From the NCBI GenBank assembly GCA_940671915.1, contig CALNVZ010000174.1:24307104-24371103 (forward strand): a DNA stretch of 64,000 bases, given 5' to 3'. This stretch comes from Paracentrotus lividus (taxonomy: Eukaryota > Echinodermata > Echinoidea > Camarodonta > Echinidae). Positions 11,495 through 18,839 of this stretch are shown one piece after another. Position 1 is the first letter of the stretch. Every line of letters begins with the position of its first letter. Position numbers and translations under genes: made by a program. Below the pieces are notes generated by a model. It worked only from the letters and a program-made list of their open reading frames with translations. It was not told where the DNA came from and made no database searches.

Positions 11495-12297
11495 TTACTC
11501 ACAAAAGCAAACCTACACACCCCATAAAATAAAAACTAACACCCCCCCACACACAACACACAACCAAGAACAAATACCATTAATCTAAGACACCTCTTTA
11601 TTGGAAACAAAAACAAAACAAATAAAGAACTATCATGGGCATAGACTTATCATACTTATGATATTACCTCAATTGCAGGTCCTGGCAGAGTCCTATTAGC
11701 AACAATGATAGAACGTGGAACTCCATCAGCCGTTACGCAATGGTCCCGGTAACAGTCATCAGTGTTGCAGGGACAGTCATAACAGGCTTTAGCCATGGTA
11801 TAATACCACTCAACAACCAGAGTGTAGTCGCAGTTCATTGGTTGGGTATTACTACAGTTTCTTAAACAAGGATGACGGATCTTTTCTGAGGTTTTAGAGG
11901 GAGAAGAGAGGTGGATATGCTTTCAATATCTTCCTAGCTTGACTTCCTATTGACTTTATTTTGACTAAAATTTTGATTTATTTTGAAATATATTTGGAAA
12001 TTTTCAATGTACTTTATGCGACTGTTGGAAGGGTAAACTCAACCATTGGGCCTTGTTTTTGGTCATTCACTATTAAAGAAAGAAACGAAAAAAAAAAAAC
12101 AAACAAACAAAGAAGAAGAAGAAGTAGAAGAATATTTATTTTTAAATCCATAATAATATAAGGATTCACACATGGTGTGAATAGGCAAAGGCAAAATCAT
12201 TGGAAAGTCGTAAAATAAAATTTACCTGGGGTTTTCATGAAGCTTCCAATGTTTGGCAGAGGAGGCTCCAATGTCCTGTTGCGCAAACATTCTGGAT
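49..12297 (-). CDS. Laccase-like multicopper oxidase gene, multi-exon (overall span)
   Basis: The gene encodes a blue multicopper oxidase of the animal laccase family, which oxidises phenolic or similar substrates and reduces O2 to water. It reads right to left, with placed exons at 12297-12226, 11885-11668, 10131-9971, 7965-7857, 7460-7233, 6734-6580, 6241-6006, 1461-1219, 750-603 and 396-254. All are bounded by AG/GT, and phases match at every adjacent pair except across the unresolved 6006-1461 interval. Tentative exons lie at 1839-1691 and 128-49. The sum is about 620-650 residues, a normal size for the family. Three cupredoxin domains are recognisable, and the type 2/3 ligand motifs HWHG, HAH, HIH and HCH are intact. 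A signal-peptide exon is expected upstream of 12,297, because the first placed exon starts in phase with one carried base, but I did not find it. The substrate is unknown; cuticle, pigment or immune roles are known elsewhere in the family. Confidence 0.95.
254..396 (-). CDS. Laccase exon with fourth copper motif HCHLEYH
   Basis: Encodes [40 protein letters not shown] and [11 protein letters not shown] gives type 3 histidines and the type 1 cysteine; His five residues later is the second type 1 ligand. Acceptor ATTAG at 397-398; donor GAG|GTAGGA. Reading through the donor would continue VGI, which resembles the family's VGM, so the exact exon end carries some doubt. Confidence 0.94.
603..750 (-). 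CDS. Laccase exon with third copper motif HPFHIHGH
   Basis: Encodes [20 protein letters not shown] and [18 protein letters not shown], ending [14 protein letters not shown] contains a type 1 histidine and type 2/3 histidines, all present. Acceptor AAATAG at 751-752; donor CAAG|GTAAGA. One base is carried and completes Asp with the next exon. Confidence 0.96.
1219..1461 (-). CDS. Laccase exon, cupredoxin domain 3 (first secure part)
   Basis: Encodes [15 protein letters not shown], then [28 protein letters not shown] and [18 protein letters not shown]. The P.SPL..Q.D segment followed by C.C.C and a hydrophobic strand matches the family ahead of the HPFHIHGH exon. Acceptor TTGACAG; donor GGGAG|GTATAA. 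81 codons, phase 0 at both ends. Confidence 0.93.
1691..1839 (-). CDS. Possible laccase exon, start of cupredoxin domain 3
   Basis: Tentative. An open stretch after acceptor TCTCAG (1,841-1,840) reads [20 protein letters not shown], then [11 protein letters not shown] and [10 protein letters not shown]. Its start phase accepts the carried A of the preceding exon (AGC, Ser), and stopping at 1,691 gives phase 0 into [10 protein letters not shown]. The proposed donor (GTTTTA) is weak, and no motif I can name confirms it. A parallel frame reads [19 protein letters not shown], which looks equally protein-like, so a 1-base assembly error inside the exon is possible. Confidence 0.35.
2133..2179 (+). 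repeat. Poly(T) tract
   Basis: An uninterrupted run of more than 40 T within the laccase intron. Its length is unlikely to be exact in the assembly. Confidence 0.95.
2251..2436. repeat. Short fold-back element, about 185 bp
   Basis: ATAAATAGTGCATGCTCT on the left pairs with AGAGCATGCACTATTTAT on the right. The next blocks (ATGCAACATACTA, TACTAAATTA) also pair with the right arm. The loop holds ACCGAGGCGGTAGGC. It is non-coding and lies in a laccase intron. Confidence 0.75.
2465..2940. repeat. Homopolymer-mosaic block (poly-A/T/C/G)
   Basis: Alternating runs of A, T, C and G, 10-25 bases long, surround repeated GGCC/GCCGCCCCC words. Around 2,519-2,650 the words AGAAATTTCACATTAA and TTAATGAAATTTCT form an inverted repeat. 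Open frames here translate only to homopolymers and are not genes. Confidence 0.8.
3530..3556 (+). repeat. (AAAT)n-like simple repeat
   Basis: AAATAAATAAATAAATAAA follows an A-run in the laccase intron. Confidence 0.8.
4290..4886. mobile_element. TTAA-flanked fold-back MITE (589 bp plus TTAA on each side)
   Basis: The left end TTAA-AGGGGAATCC and right end GGATTCCCCT-TTAA are perfect inverses. The arms pair over nearly their whole length (CAAAATGGCCGATCTTATGG at about 4,460 against the inverse at about 4,700). TTAA at both ends is the target duplication typical of piggyBac-type transposition. There is no transposase, so it is non-autonomous. Apparent reading frames at 4,420-4,780 are just the two arms. 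Confidence 0.88.
4969..5808. mobile_element. TA-flanked palindromic element, TAGGGGAGACCGGG family, complete copy
   Basis: Left end TAGGGGAGACCGGGGATGG; right end CCATCCCCGGTCTTCCCTA. The interior repeats GGGTAGGTTGTTACA and its inverse (about 5,338-5,360 and 5,580-5,620). There is no coding capacity. It matches, with small changes, 35,064-35,910, and half copies occur at 15,342-15,815 and 42,145-42,520. It sits in the laccase intron between the linker exon and domain 3. Confidence 0.88.
5808..5935 (-). repeat. Dispersed repeat with G-run and GGATCC
   Basis: CATAGGGGTAAGGTT..GGTTGGTC followed by a T/G homopolymer block and GGCCCACTGGGG..TTGGATCC. The same string order (GGTTGGTC, homopolymer, GGATCCA) occurs at 31,050-31,435 and 46,060-46,620, so it is a dispersed repeat and not exon sequence. 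Confidence 0.6.
6006..6241 (-). CDS. Laccase exon, end of cupredoxin domain 2 and linker
   Basis: Encodes [20 protein letters not shown], then [13 protein letters not shown] and a linker ending [10 protein letters not shown]. Acceptor GTACAG at 6,242-6,243; donor A|GTAAGTG, a strong site. Ends with one carried base (A). The next securely placed exon begins only at 1,461, leaving the start of domain 3 unresolved across a 4.5-kb repeat-rich interval. Confidence 0.93.
6580..6734 (-). CDS. Laccase exon, cupredoxin domain 2 (middle)
   Basis: Encodes [35 protein letters not shown] and [30 protein letters not shown] and the AGERYD junction are classic domain 2 features. Acceptor TTCCAG; donor GAGAG|GTAAGG. 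The two carried bases complete Arg with the next exon. Confidence 0.95.
7117..7222 (+). repeat. Imperfect GATGTATGGA-type tandem repeat
   Basis: Four imperfect, irregularly spaced occurrences of GATG(T/C)AT(G/A)GA in about 100 bases of laccase intron. Confidence 0.5.
7233..7460 (-). CDS. Laccase exon, cupredoxin domain 2 (first part)
   Basis: Encodes [32 protein letters not shown] and [13 protein letters not shown], ending YEVQQ. DLYDYDL.EH, DW and ILINGKG are hallmark stretches of domain 2 in animal laccases. Acceptor TGCAG at 7,461-7,462; donor CAG|GTAACA. Exactly 76 codons, phase 0 at both ends. Confidence 0.94.
7857..7965 (-). CDS. Laccase exon with second copper motif HWWHAH
   Basis: Encodes [18 protein letters not shown] followed by [24 protein letters not shown] contributes type 3 copper ligands, and the motif is complete. 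Acceptor AATTAG at 7,966-7,967; donor CAG|GTATAA. The 2-kb intron upstream holds two fold-back elements' worth of repeats (8,731-9,730 and trinucleotide-rich DNA). Confidence 0.95.
8731..9730. mobile_element. TA-flanked fold-back element, 1.0 kb (TACACTGTTCGTC ends)
   Basis: Left end TACACTGTTCGTCATAAAG; right end TTATGACGAACAGTGTA. The subterminal blocks TTTCTGGGATCCTGG and GGGGCCCTTTTTTGT have inverse partners at about 9,620 and 9,510. TA ends with CACTG/CAGTG termini suggest a Tc1/mariner-mobilised non-autonomous element. No transposase. Lies in the laccase intron. Confidence 0.85.
9790..9935 (+). repeat. Imperfect GAT/AAT trinucleotide-rich stretch
   Basis: Rich in TGATGA, GATAATGAT and AATAATT words without a strict period; intron of the laccase gene. 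Confidence 0.6.
9971..10131 (-). CDS. Laccase exon with first copper motif HWHG
   Basis: Encodes [15 protein letters not shown], then [19 protein letters not shown] and [15 protein letters not shown] supplies a type 2 and a type 3 copper histidine, and QYMDGV..SQCPI is strongly conserved in the family. Acceptor TTACAG; donor AA|GTTAGT. The two carried bases plus A of the next exon give Lys. Confidence 0.95.
10243..11381. mobile_element. TA-flanked fold-back element, 1.14 kb (TACAGTGCGTCCCA ends)
   Basis: The left end TACAGTGCGTCCCAAAAAGA and the inverse of the right end (TCTTTTTGGGACTCACTGTA) pair. Inner blocks such as TATACACTTTTGACAAGGCT also pair. The ends resemble the TACAGTGTGTCCCAC element at 54,686-55,580. 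TA duplications suggest Tc1/mariner-type mobilisation. No transposase frame. Confidence 0.87.
11417..11492 (+). repeat. (CA)n microsatellite
   Basis: Two CA blocks separated by AGACACAC and CAAAAAC, in the laccase intron. Frames reading Thr-His repeats here are not genes. Confidence 0.95.
11668..11885 (-). CDS. Laccase exon, start of cupredoxin domain 1
   Basis: Encodes IRHPCLRNC, then [20 protein letters not shown] and [23 protein letters not shown]. The spaced cysteines, the CYDCP-like motif, DGVPR and LPGPAI are the conserved opening of animal laccases. Acceptor CTCAG at 11,886-11,887; donor GAG|GTAATA at 11,667-11,666; ends in phase 0. Confidence 0.93.
12226..12297 (-). CDS. Laccase exon, N-terminal segment before cupredoxin 1
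   Basis: Reads [18 protein letters not shown] and then SFMKTP, ending CCAG|GTAAAT. The single carried base (G) joins AA of the next exon to give Glu, continuing [11 protein letters not shown]. The acceptor is AAG at 12,298-12,299. Cys-rich N-terminal sequence ahead of the first cupredoxin domain is usual in animal laccases. One base must come from an upstream exon (GAT, Asp), so this is not the first coding exon. Confidence 0.75.
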
Positions 12298-14290
12298 CTT
12301 GAAGGGAATAAAAATTTAAAAAGATATAAGAGTTCTTTTTTCATAAGTTATATAATATTTAATTCCACGACCGTCTCAGCAAACGTTTTTATATTAAATA
12401 TATTAGAATATAAAGGTTTACACTCACTAACGACAATAGTGGAAGATAAGTTGGTCATATAAAAATGACATGATAAAGAGTCTCCAAAGTGCGATGAATG
12501 ATCAAGAGCAGTACTCTCGGGGAAACTGCGTGAGAATCTTCGGCATAAAAGAATCACCAAGTGAGACAACTACATCTACAGTTTGTAAGTTCGCCAATGA
12601 GAATCTGGGGTGACCTAAAACCTGAACACATCGACCGTTGTCATCGAGTGAAGAGACGTATTTAGACTATAGGATGGTTGCTCAAATTGTGACTTCTCCC
12701 AGGTTTAGCCATTCCACAACACTTTAGGGATATGATAATGTATTAAATAATATATAAAGCAAATTCTATAATGTCGCATATCTTAGATTTTGACCAGCAT
12801 TCAAAATAGAATTTAAGAATAATAAACATTACGAAAATCGATCAACTTGGCAATGTCCCCATTTGTTGCGTGTATTACCATTCGCCACTTATCAATAAGT
12901 GCGTGCAATGCCACGAGGCATTCTCAACCTCCTTCAGTTTGGCGTCTGAAAATGTTCCATTTCGAAGGCACCGATTGATCAGGATTCCGGTTAATGTGCT
13001 TATAAAAACGATAATCATGTACACATGAAGGGTCAAAATGACAATGACAGCAGAGCTGTATCAACACATTATTAATCTTCCGAACTCTGTTGTCATTGTC
13101 AATTTAAGCCTTCAAGTGTACATGATTTTTGCTTTATATTTCTCTCCCCACCCCCTATGTCTCCTCTCTCTCTCTCTCTCTCTCTCCCCATTGGAAGGGG
13201 AAGAGGTGGTACAGGTGGTACATGAGAGCATTTAGTTGCATATTTTCCATATCTTGTAGATAATAGAAAATCAAATCTATTTGAATATGTTTTGTGTTGT
13301 AGTTAATTGTTTTGGAGAAAACTGCAATATTTTCTTAATCATCAAATAGCAAAAGGAATCAAGTTTTGTACTTACTCATCAAAACCATGATACCACTGCC
13401 TAACCTGTCTGCACAAAGCAAGAATGGAGTGCAAAATGAAATTTTAGCCTACATGAGGGACACATAGAGTTAGATACTAATTAAAAATGACTTATGCCAC
13501 TTGTTTCCAGTTGCCATTAAAAGACAGCAGCGTGTGGGTGCGTTTCAAACGAGTGGAAATTAAGGAGACCATTTGTTAAAATTTGTAGTTCTGGAATGAA
13601 TACAATGATTACATTTCCCTTCTTTCTTTAATAGGGGAAAATAAATTGAGGAGGTAGTAATTTCGTTGAAAAATGCCAGACCCAAGCCCGCACCTGTTTT
13701 CTTGCAACAAAAATTGATTCAGTTGTGTTCCGATTCATTACTCTTTCATTTAACAATAGTGATTCGAACTTAGTGTTGTCTCTTCAAATCATTGATAATG
13801 TTTGGTTACTAGTTATGACTGGATATTTCCTGATGTTGGACATATTTTGAAAAGTTTAGGTAAAGAATCCATGATTATGATTGTTTTCTATATAGTACTA
13901 GAAGTATAAAACTAATTTGGGGCCCCAATAATCCTGTCTCAAAAATAACTTTCATTTTTTCATTGGAATCAAAGACGTCGAGGTTTGATCTCGTTTGTTT
14001 ACATACGCAACTATCGCTAGGGGGATAAAGAAATGTGAATTGTTTTGAACGAGGCCGCATAGATCAATATGACAGGTACATGCCGTGCATTTGCTTTTAA
14101 TATACGTAAACACACAGTTAATGCCGGCCTTTTCCAGTTGATTCAGCCGAGTCAGATTGGAGTGAGCGGTGATATCTTTTATTTGTTTTTCTACTGTATT
14201 GCAAATTAGAAGATATGCGACATATCGCATTGATGTTGCCCTGTTTTAAAACGGATTTTCATATGACAGGAGCGTTGTGGATTTTTCAAC
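12298..14290. other. Non-coding or unresolved stretch upstream of the laccase exons
   Basis: The laccase promoter and signal-peptide exon should lie here or further right, but I saw no convincing start exon. Contents are AT-rich DNA and a CT microsatellite. One minus-strand frame at 13,952-14,230 is open for 92 codons but resembles no family I know. Confidence 0.6.
13161..13187 (+). repeat. (CT)n microsatellite
   Basis: CTCTCTCT run of about 25 bases bordered by CCCC. Confidence 0.95.
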
Positions 14291-14299
14291 CCTGCGGAA

Positions 14300-15125
14300 A
14301 TGGAAAACTAGCGACATTATCGGGAACCATCCCATAGTCTATATTGAACCTACACCTTGGATGGCGCTGATATCAAACCCACGTTCCATAGTCAGCACGT
14401 GCGACTATTCATAATACGATGATCTGACAGCATGGCTCCTATGCTTCATCATACATGCCTTACGACGCTACATATTATGAACTGATCATCCACTACTATA
14501 TATATATCGCTCTGATAGTCTCACAGACGCGCAGTACAACAGCGATCTGCTCCCTGCGATACTATGATACCGGATAAGAAGCAACCGACATCCGTCATAT
14601 AGCGGATGAAATCTGACGCGTCTATACACTACTATACCGCACTCAAAGAAAATTCACTCAGACTCAGCGCAGATCTCTCGTATAAAGTGTCTGAAGTCTA
14701 TCTGGATCCGTCGTAGACTATTAATAGTCAATAGCATGATCCTCCGCGACCAGTACGCCACTTCTGTACATCCAGCAACATGATACGAGCTCCGCTCCGT
14801 CACCAACTCCGACTTCTCCATACGTACCATCGAATAACTTCGCAAGATGACCTTACGGTCTGATCAACTAAACGCTATAGTTCTAGTCGTACTATAAACG
14901 CAGCTCCTTCCCGCACCGACGCGCTCAGTACACGTCCATGACGATACAGTAACATAAATTAGCTCATATACTCATACGTGCCTACAATCGTACTAGTCAT
15001 GTCATCGTCACAGCGCATGCACGCGCGCCCAACTTAGATCTGCACATCTGTCTGTCAAAGCTCCATATGACCTAGGACAGCGACACGCGCGATGGCTTCT
15101 GACGTCCGCTCACATATATGCGATG
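14300..15125. other. Random-like, homopolymer-depleted patch
   Basis: About 0.8 kb with almost no run longer than four identical bases and a high density of CG, TAC, ATCG and ACG steps. The flanks are AT-rich with long A/T runs. It has no repeat match elsewhere in the window and no usable frame. It most resembles low-quality base calling left at the end of a long read, immediately before the S1 segment. Confidence 0.65.
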
Positions 15126-15161
15126 TGTACAAGAAAACCAATCATGACACCAATGGACTTG

Positions 15162-15341
15162 ACTGAACAGGCTCTGATAACAGAACTTTGACTGTTTTTG
15201 TTTTATTTTTGTTATTTTGCTATCATTCAATGCCAAAGTGAGACTAAAATATACGTCGTACAATCAATATATAAACATGCCTCTAGACATCACTCTCTGT
15301 GATACTTGAACACTTTTATCCTCTTTTACTTTATTCACAAA
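15162..15341 (+). repeat. Inverted repeat R, left copy, flanking S1
   Basis: Starts CTGAACAGGCTCTGATAACA and ends TTTATTCACAAA. Its inverse is at 21,951-22,127. The match stops at CTGAACAG on the outer side and exactly at the S1 boundary on the inner side. Confidence 0.88.
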
Positions 15342-15815
15342 TGGTTGTTACAACAACCTACCCCATTTGATGTAACAACCTTACCCCAATTACATTACAT
15401 ATTAAAATTACATTTTGTCTCAATTTTCGGTGTTAATATTTTATTTTTCTATTAATTACTTTGTCTATCTAAAGCTCTACTTGATCTACTGTTAACAGAA
15501 TGTCAAGAAACTGGAAAGTTGAATTTAAAGTATGGTATAAGAGATTTGCACATGTCAATACCCCTATGTTAAATATTGTAAACAATGACCCCGTATGGTG
15601 TAAACAACCTACCCCGTATATGGGGTAGGTTGATTACAAAAAATCTTCACTAATAAGCTGTTAGGATATTATGTTACATGTTTTCAGTTTATATGCCTCA
15701 GGTTTTTAGCCAACATAATAGGCTAACACAGACCCCAATATGACGTGCGTGAGTTTTTTCATTAGAATATTGCCCAAATGTGATTTTTGTAACGTCCATA
15801 CCCGGGCCTCCCCTA
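15342..15815 (+). mobile_element. Right half of a TAGGGGAGACCGGG-family element
   Basis: Matches 35,437-35,910 and, more distantly, 5,350-5,808, ending GGCCTCCCCTA. The left half is missing, replaced by repeat R. Confidence 0.85.
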
Positions 15816-16075
15816 AGTGTGATATTTGATTCGATAACCTTATTTTTTGCATAAACTGACATTGGGCTTTAGTTATATTCACTATTTGCAATTTATGGAG
15901 TATAAAAACACGTATTTGTTATGTCTATGTTTCCAATTTGATATTTGGTACTTTAATTTCTTCTTTGACGTTTAATTGCTATCACCCAAAATGAGACTAC
16001 AAGGCTTATTGTGTGTATTATCTTTGTTTAAAGTTATAAGCTTATTAAGTGATAAAGCCACATCTTAATCTGGAA

Positions 16076-16200
16076 TATTGGGAAGGAAAAGGGAAATGAA
16101 AAAAAAAGGAAAAAGCAAGGAAAAAAGAAGAAAGTGAGAGAGAGAGAGAGAAGAAAGGAGAAAGAGAAATATAAAATAGAAAGGGAAAAAGAAAGTAGAT
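16076..16200 (+). repeat. Purine-only tract with (GA)n
   Basis: About 120 bases almost entirely A and G, including GAGAGAGAGAGAGAGAG; the same tract is at 36,186-36,312. Confidence 0.9.
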
Positions 16201-16267
16201 AATTCGAAACATGCAACACCGGGCGAGACTCACAATAGGCGCGCTTGATTCCAACATCGATGCCAGA

Positions 16268-16622
16268 GGGGGGGTATTTTTCGGGAGTAATTGTCCGTAG
16301 TAATTGTCCTCGGGTGAATTGTCCGGGGATAATTGTCCGGGAAAGTTGTCTCGGGGAAGTTGTCCTCGGAGGTAGTTCGTTGGGGGTAATTGTACTCGGG
16401 GGTAATTGTCCGGGGTTATTGTCCGGGGGTAATTGTCCGGGGGTAATGTCGGGGGTAATTGTCCGGGGTTATTGTCCGGGGGTAATTGTCCGGGGAATTG
16501 TCCTCGGGAGTAATTGTCCTGAGGGGTAATTGTCCGGGGGTAATGTCCGGGGTTATTGTCCTCGGGGGTAATTGTCTGGGGGGGTAATTGCTGGGGGTGT
16601 GTGGATTGTCCAGGGTAATGTC
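16268..16622 (+). repeat. GGGGGTAATTGTCC-type minisatellite, S1 copy
   Basis: More than 20 imperfect 13-17-base units built on GGGGTAATTGTCC(T/C)CG. It is followed by a conserved flank (TCATAGCAGCTTGGGAGGT..CCTATAAAACCACTAT) that also borders the minisatellites at 36,380, 33,905 and 42,975. Open frames reading NCPGVIV repeats are a by-product. Confidence 0.95.
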
Positions 16623-17399
16623 TAGAACCTCATAGCAGCTTGGGAGGTCCCCAAGAGCCTATAAAACCACTATGCTCGAATATAAAAAGCAGTCAATATA
16701 TATTTATATGCCGAAAAACAATGAGATCTAAACTAGATGGTCTAACATTATGTAGCACGCAAGCTGCAGGCCGCCCCCGCCGCGCCGGGACGGGGCCCTG
16801 CAACAACATGCCACACACAGTCAGTTGTTGCCGCCGCAAATATCGGTATTCCATTTACAGTTAACTGCAGATTTGCTGTTCTTCCTGTCCAAATTAGAAA
16901 AAGATTAGCCTCGGACGTACTTGCTTTAAAAGAATGACTAGTGTAGTGGAGGGTGAACCATGGGTCAACAAAATAATTGTGAGCTTTCAATTATTTCAAG
17001 GTATTAGGAAGTATTTTATAGTACAAAGTCCACTGAAAAAGGATAGCTCTTCAAATGCCCTCGTAGTGATAATATGACATAAAAACTGATATGTGCGGGT
17101 CCCGCACATGTGAGCACATGTTCATGTAGTCCCATACATGCATTTTTGTGTGCAGTGCATGTTCCTCTTAGAGGAATTTGGTAATTTCTTATAATTTCCT
17201 TGGTTCAAAAACCTCCCATAATAAACAATTCTTAGGTGCATTGTTATCAACCTTTCCATCACTGTCAGAGTTTCTTCCACAATTCAATCCCATGACTACA
17301 ACACTAGAGTAGCTTTAAATAATAGTTTTAACAAAACGGCTATATCGGGCTAAACTAAACACTCGTCTGAAAATCAGGGATCTATTCTATCAATGTTTA

Positions 17400-17615
17400 C
17401 GATATTAAAAATTGTCTGTGATAGCTCGGCGCGCCGTTGGATCGCAAATAAAGCTGAAAAGCTATCCACTAAATCGGCTGCAAATTCTGAGCTCCTTTTG
17501 CACGTAAACAAACGGGATTGTGCTAGCCATGCAAGCTGTCTAAAGTTATCGACTAAATCGCATTCAAATTCATTGCAACTACTTGCATGTAAACAAACGG
17601 GATCGTGCTAGCCGT
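17400..17615 (+). repeat. Two imperfect tandem units around AAACAAACGGGAT
   Basis: The order ATCCACTAAATCG, TGCACGTAAACAAACGGGAT and TGTGCTAGCC recurs about 100 bases on. Also at 37,555-37,745. No coding potential recognised. Confidence 0.6.
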
Positions 17616-18734
17616 TGAAAATGACTATTTAAAAACGACTATTGAACGATGACTATTAACCGCTCAGCCTCCCTGGCCAGGCCTGGCTAAAACTATGACC
17701 AGACTTTTGACCATGAGATGAAAGCATCAGCTAACATTCGTAGAATGAGGTATATAACAGTAGCTAAAGATCTTCCTTGATTTTCTACACAATAAACTTA
17801 CTAATAACGTAATAACTTCAGTTTCCATTATGCGATCTAACAACTGATACGTCGAAAACTCGTCTTACTAAGATAAACAATAATCCTTAGAAAACAAAGA
17901 GGTAATCTCACTTGTTGATTAATTAATTCATATGTCTAATTAAAAAGTGGACACAAAGTCGCTTACTCTATGATAATCTTATAATCGATTATATAAATAA
18001 CGATTCCCACAATGCCTTGTATCCTTTGCATTACATTATCGATCACACTACGAATTAACTAATTACATGTAATTATAAAGAATACTACAAAACAAAAGGA
18101 AACACTGCAATAACGCCATCTTGCGTTTAAAACTTATAACTACAACGAATAAAAAACATATTTCGTTACATATATTACATTCGTCTATCCGAATAAAAAA
18201 TGTTAAAAAGGTCTTTTTCTATATTCAATTCAATTCAATTCAAACTGAAACATAAATGCAGAAAATAGCTTAAAGCTGGTGTATAGTTGCGGAGAAAGAA
18301 AAAATTATTTTCGATTCACATTTAGAGAAATTATGATAGATTGAATCCAATAACTAATAAAGCAAATTAAGTACTTGAAATCTCGTTTTAGTGTCTTTAT
18401 TTCATAATATAAGGATAAAAAAAGATAAGTCGGGGACCTCACAGGTTAGCGCTCACGTGAAAACCAATGGGGTTCTCTTGTGGTGGGTGTTACACACGAT
18501 TCGTTCGCACTAATTCACGCCGTAACTCGGGCGTGCGAATTTGTCAGCAGAGGTCTAAACGGCAGTTGGATTGCGCTATATTCGAACTTTATAAATGAAA
18601 TCCACGGAATATGAAAGAATGTCACAATATCTCTCCACACATATCTTTTAGTGCAATGTGGAACATTAACTACATTGATCGGTTTGTACCAATCCTTTTT
18701 GCTACCAACTATACACCAGGTTACCTAACGCGTA

Positions 18735-18778
18735 GCCACACACACCACCACACACACACACCACACACATCATACAAC
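18735..18778 (+). repeat. (CA)n microsatellite at the LINE 3' side
   Basis: CACACACCACCACACAC run, longer in the second copy (38,870-38,912). It lies just beyond the 3' end of the minus-strand LINE in segment S. Confidence 0.85.
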
Positions 18779-18839
18779 CCTCACATTTTTTAAGCCCTCT
18801 ATTAATAATACGACATTGTTTTCTGAATGTGGATAGTAA

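Noticed and set aside
11367-11588. His/Thr-rich frame
   Set aside because: It is the (CA)n microsatellite.
14300-15125. Foreign or horizontally acquired DNA because of its different composition
   Set aside because: No open frame, no gene-like structure and a random-like texture favour sequencing noise over transfer.
16245-16529. Open frame with NCPGVIV-type repeats (also near 36,653, 43,080 and 43,413)
   Set aside because: The frame is a translation of the GGGGGTAATTGTCC array and changes phase between copies.
16755-16805. GC-rich block resembling rRNA or a CpG promoter
   Set aside because: Only about 50 bases, no recognisable rRNA core, and carried along as part of the repeated S segment.
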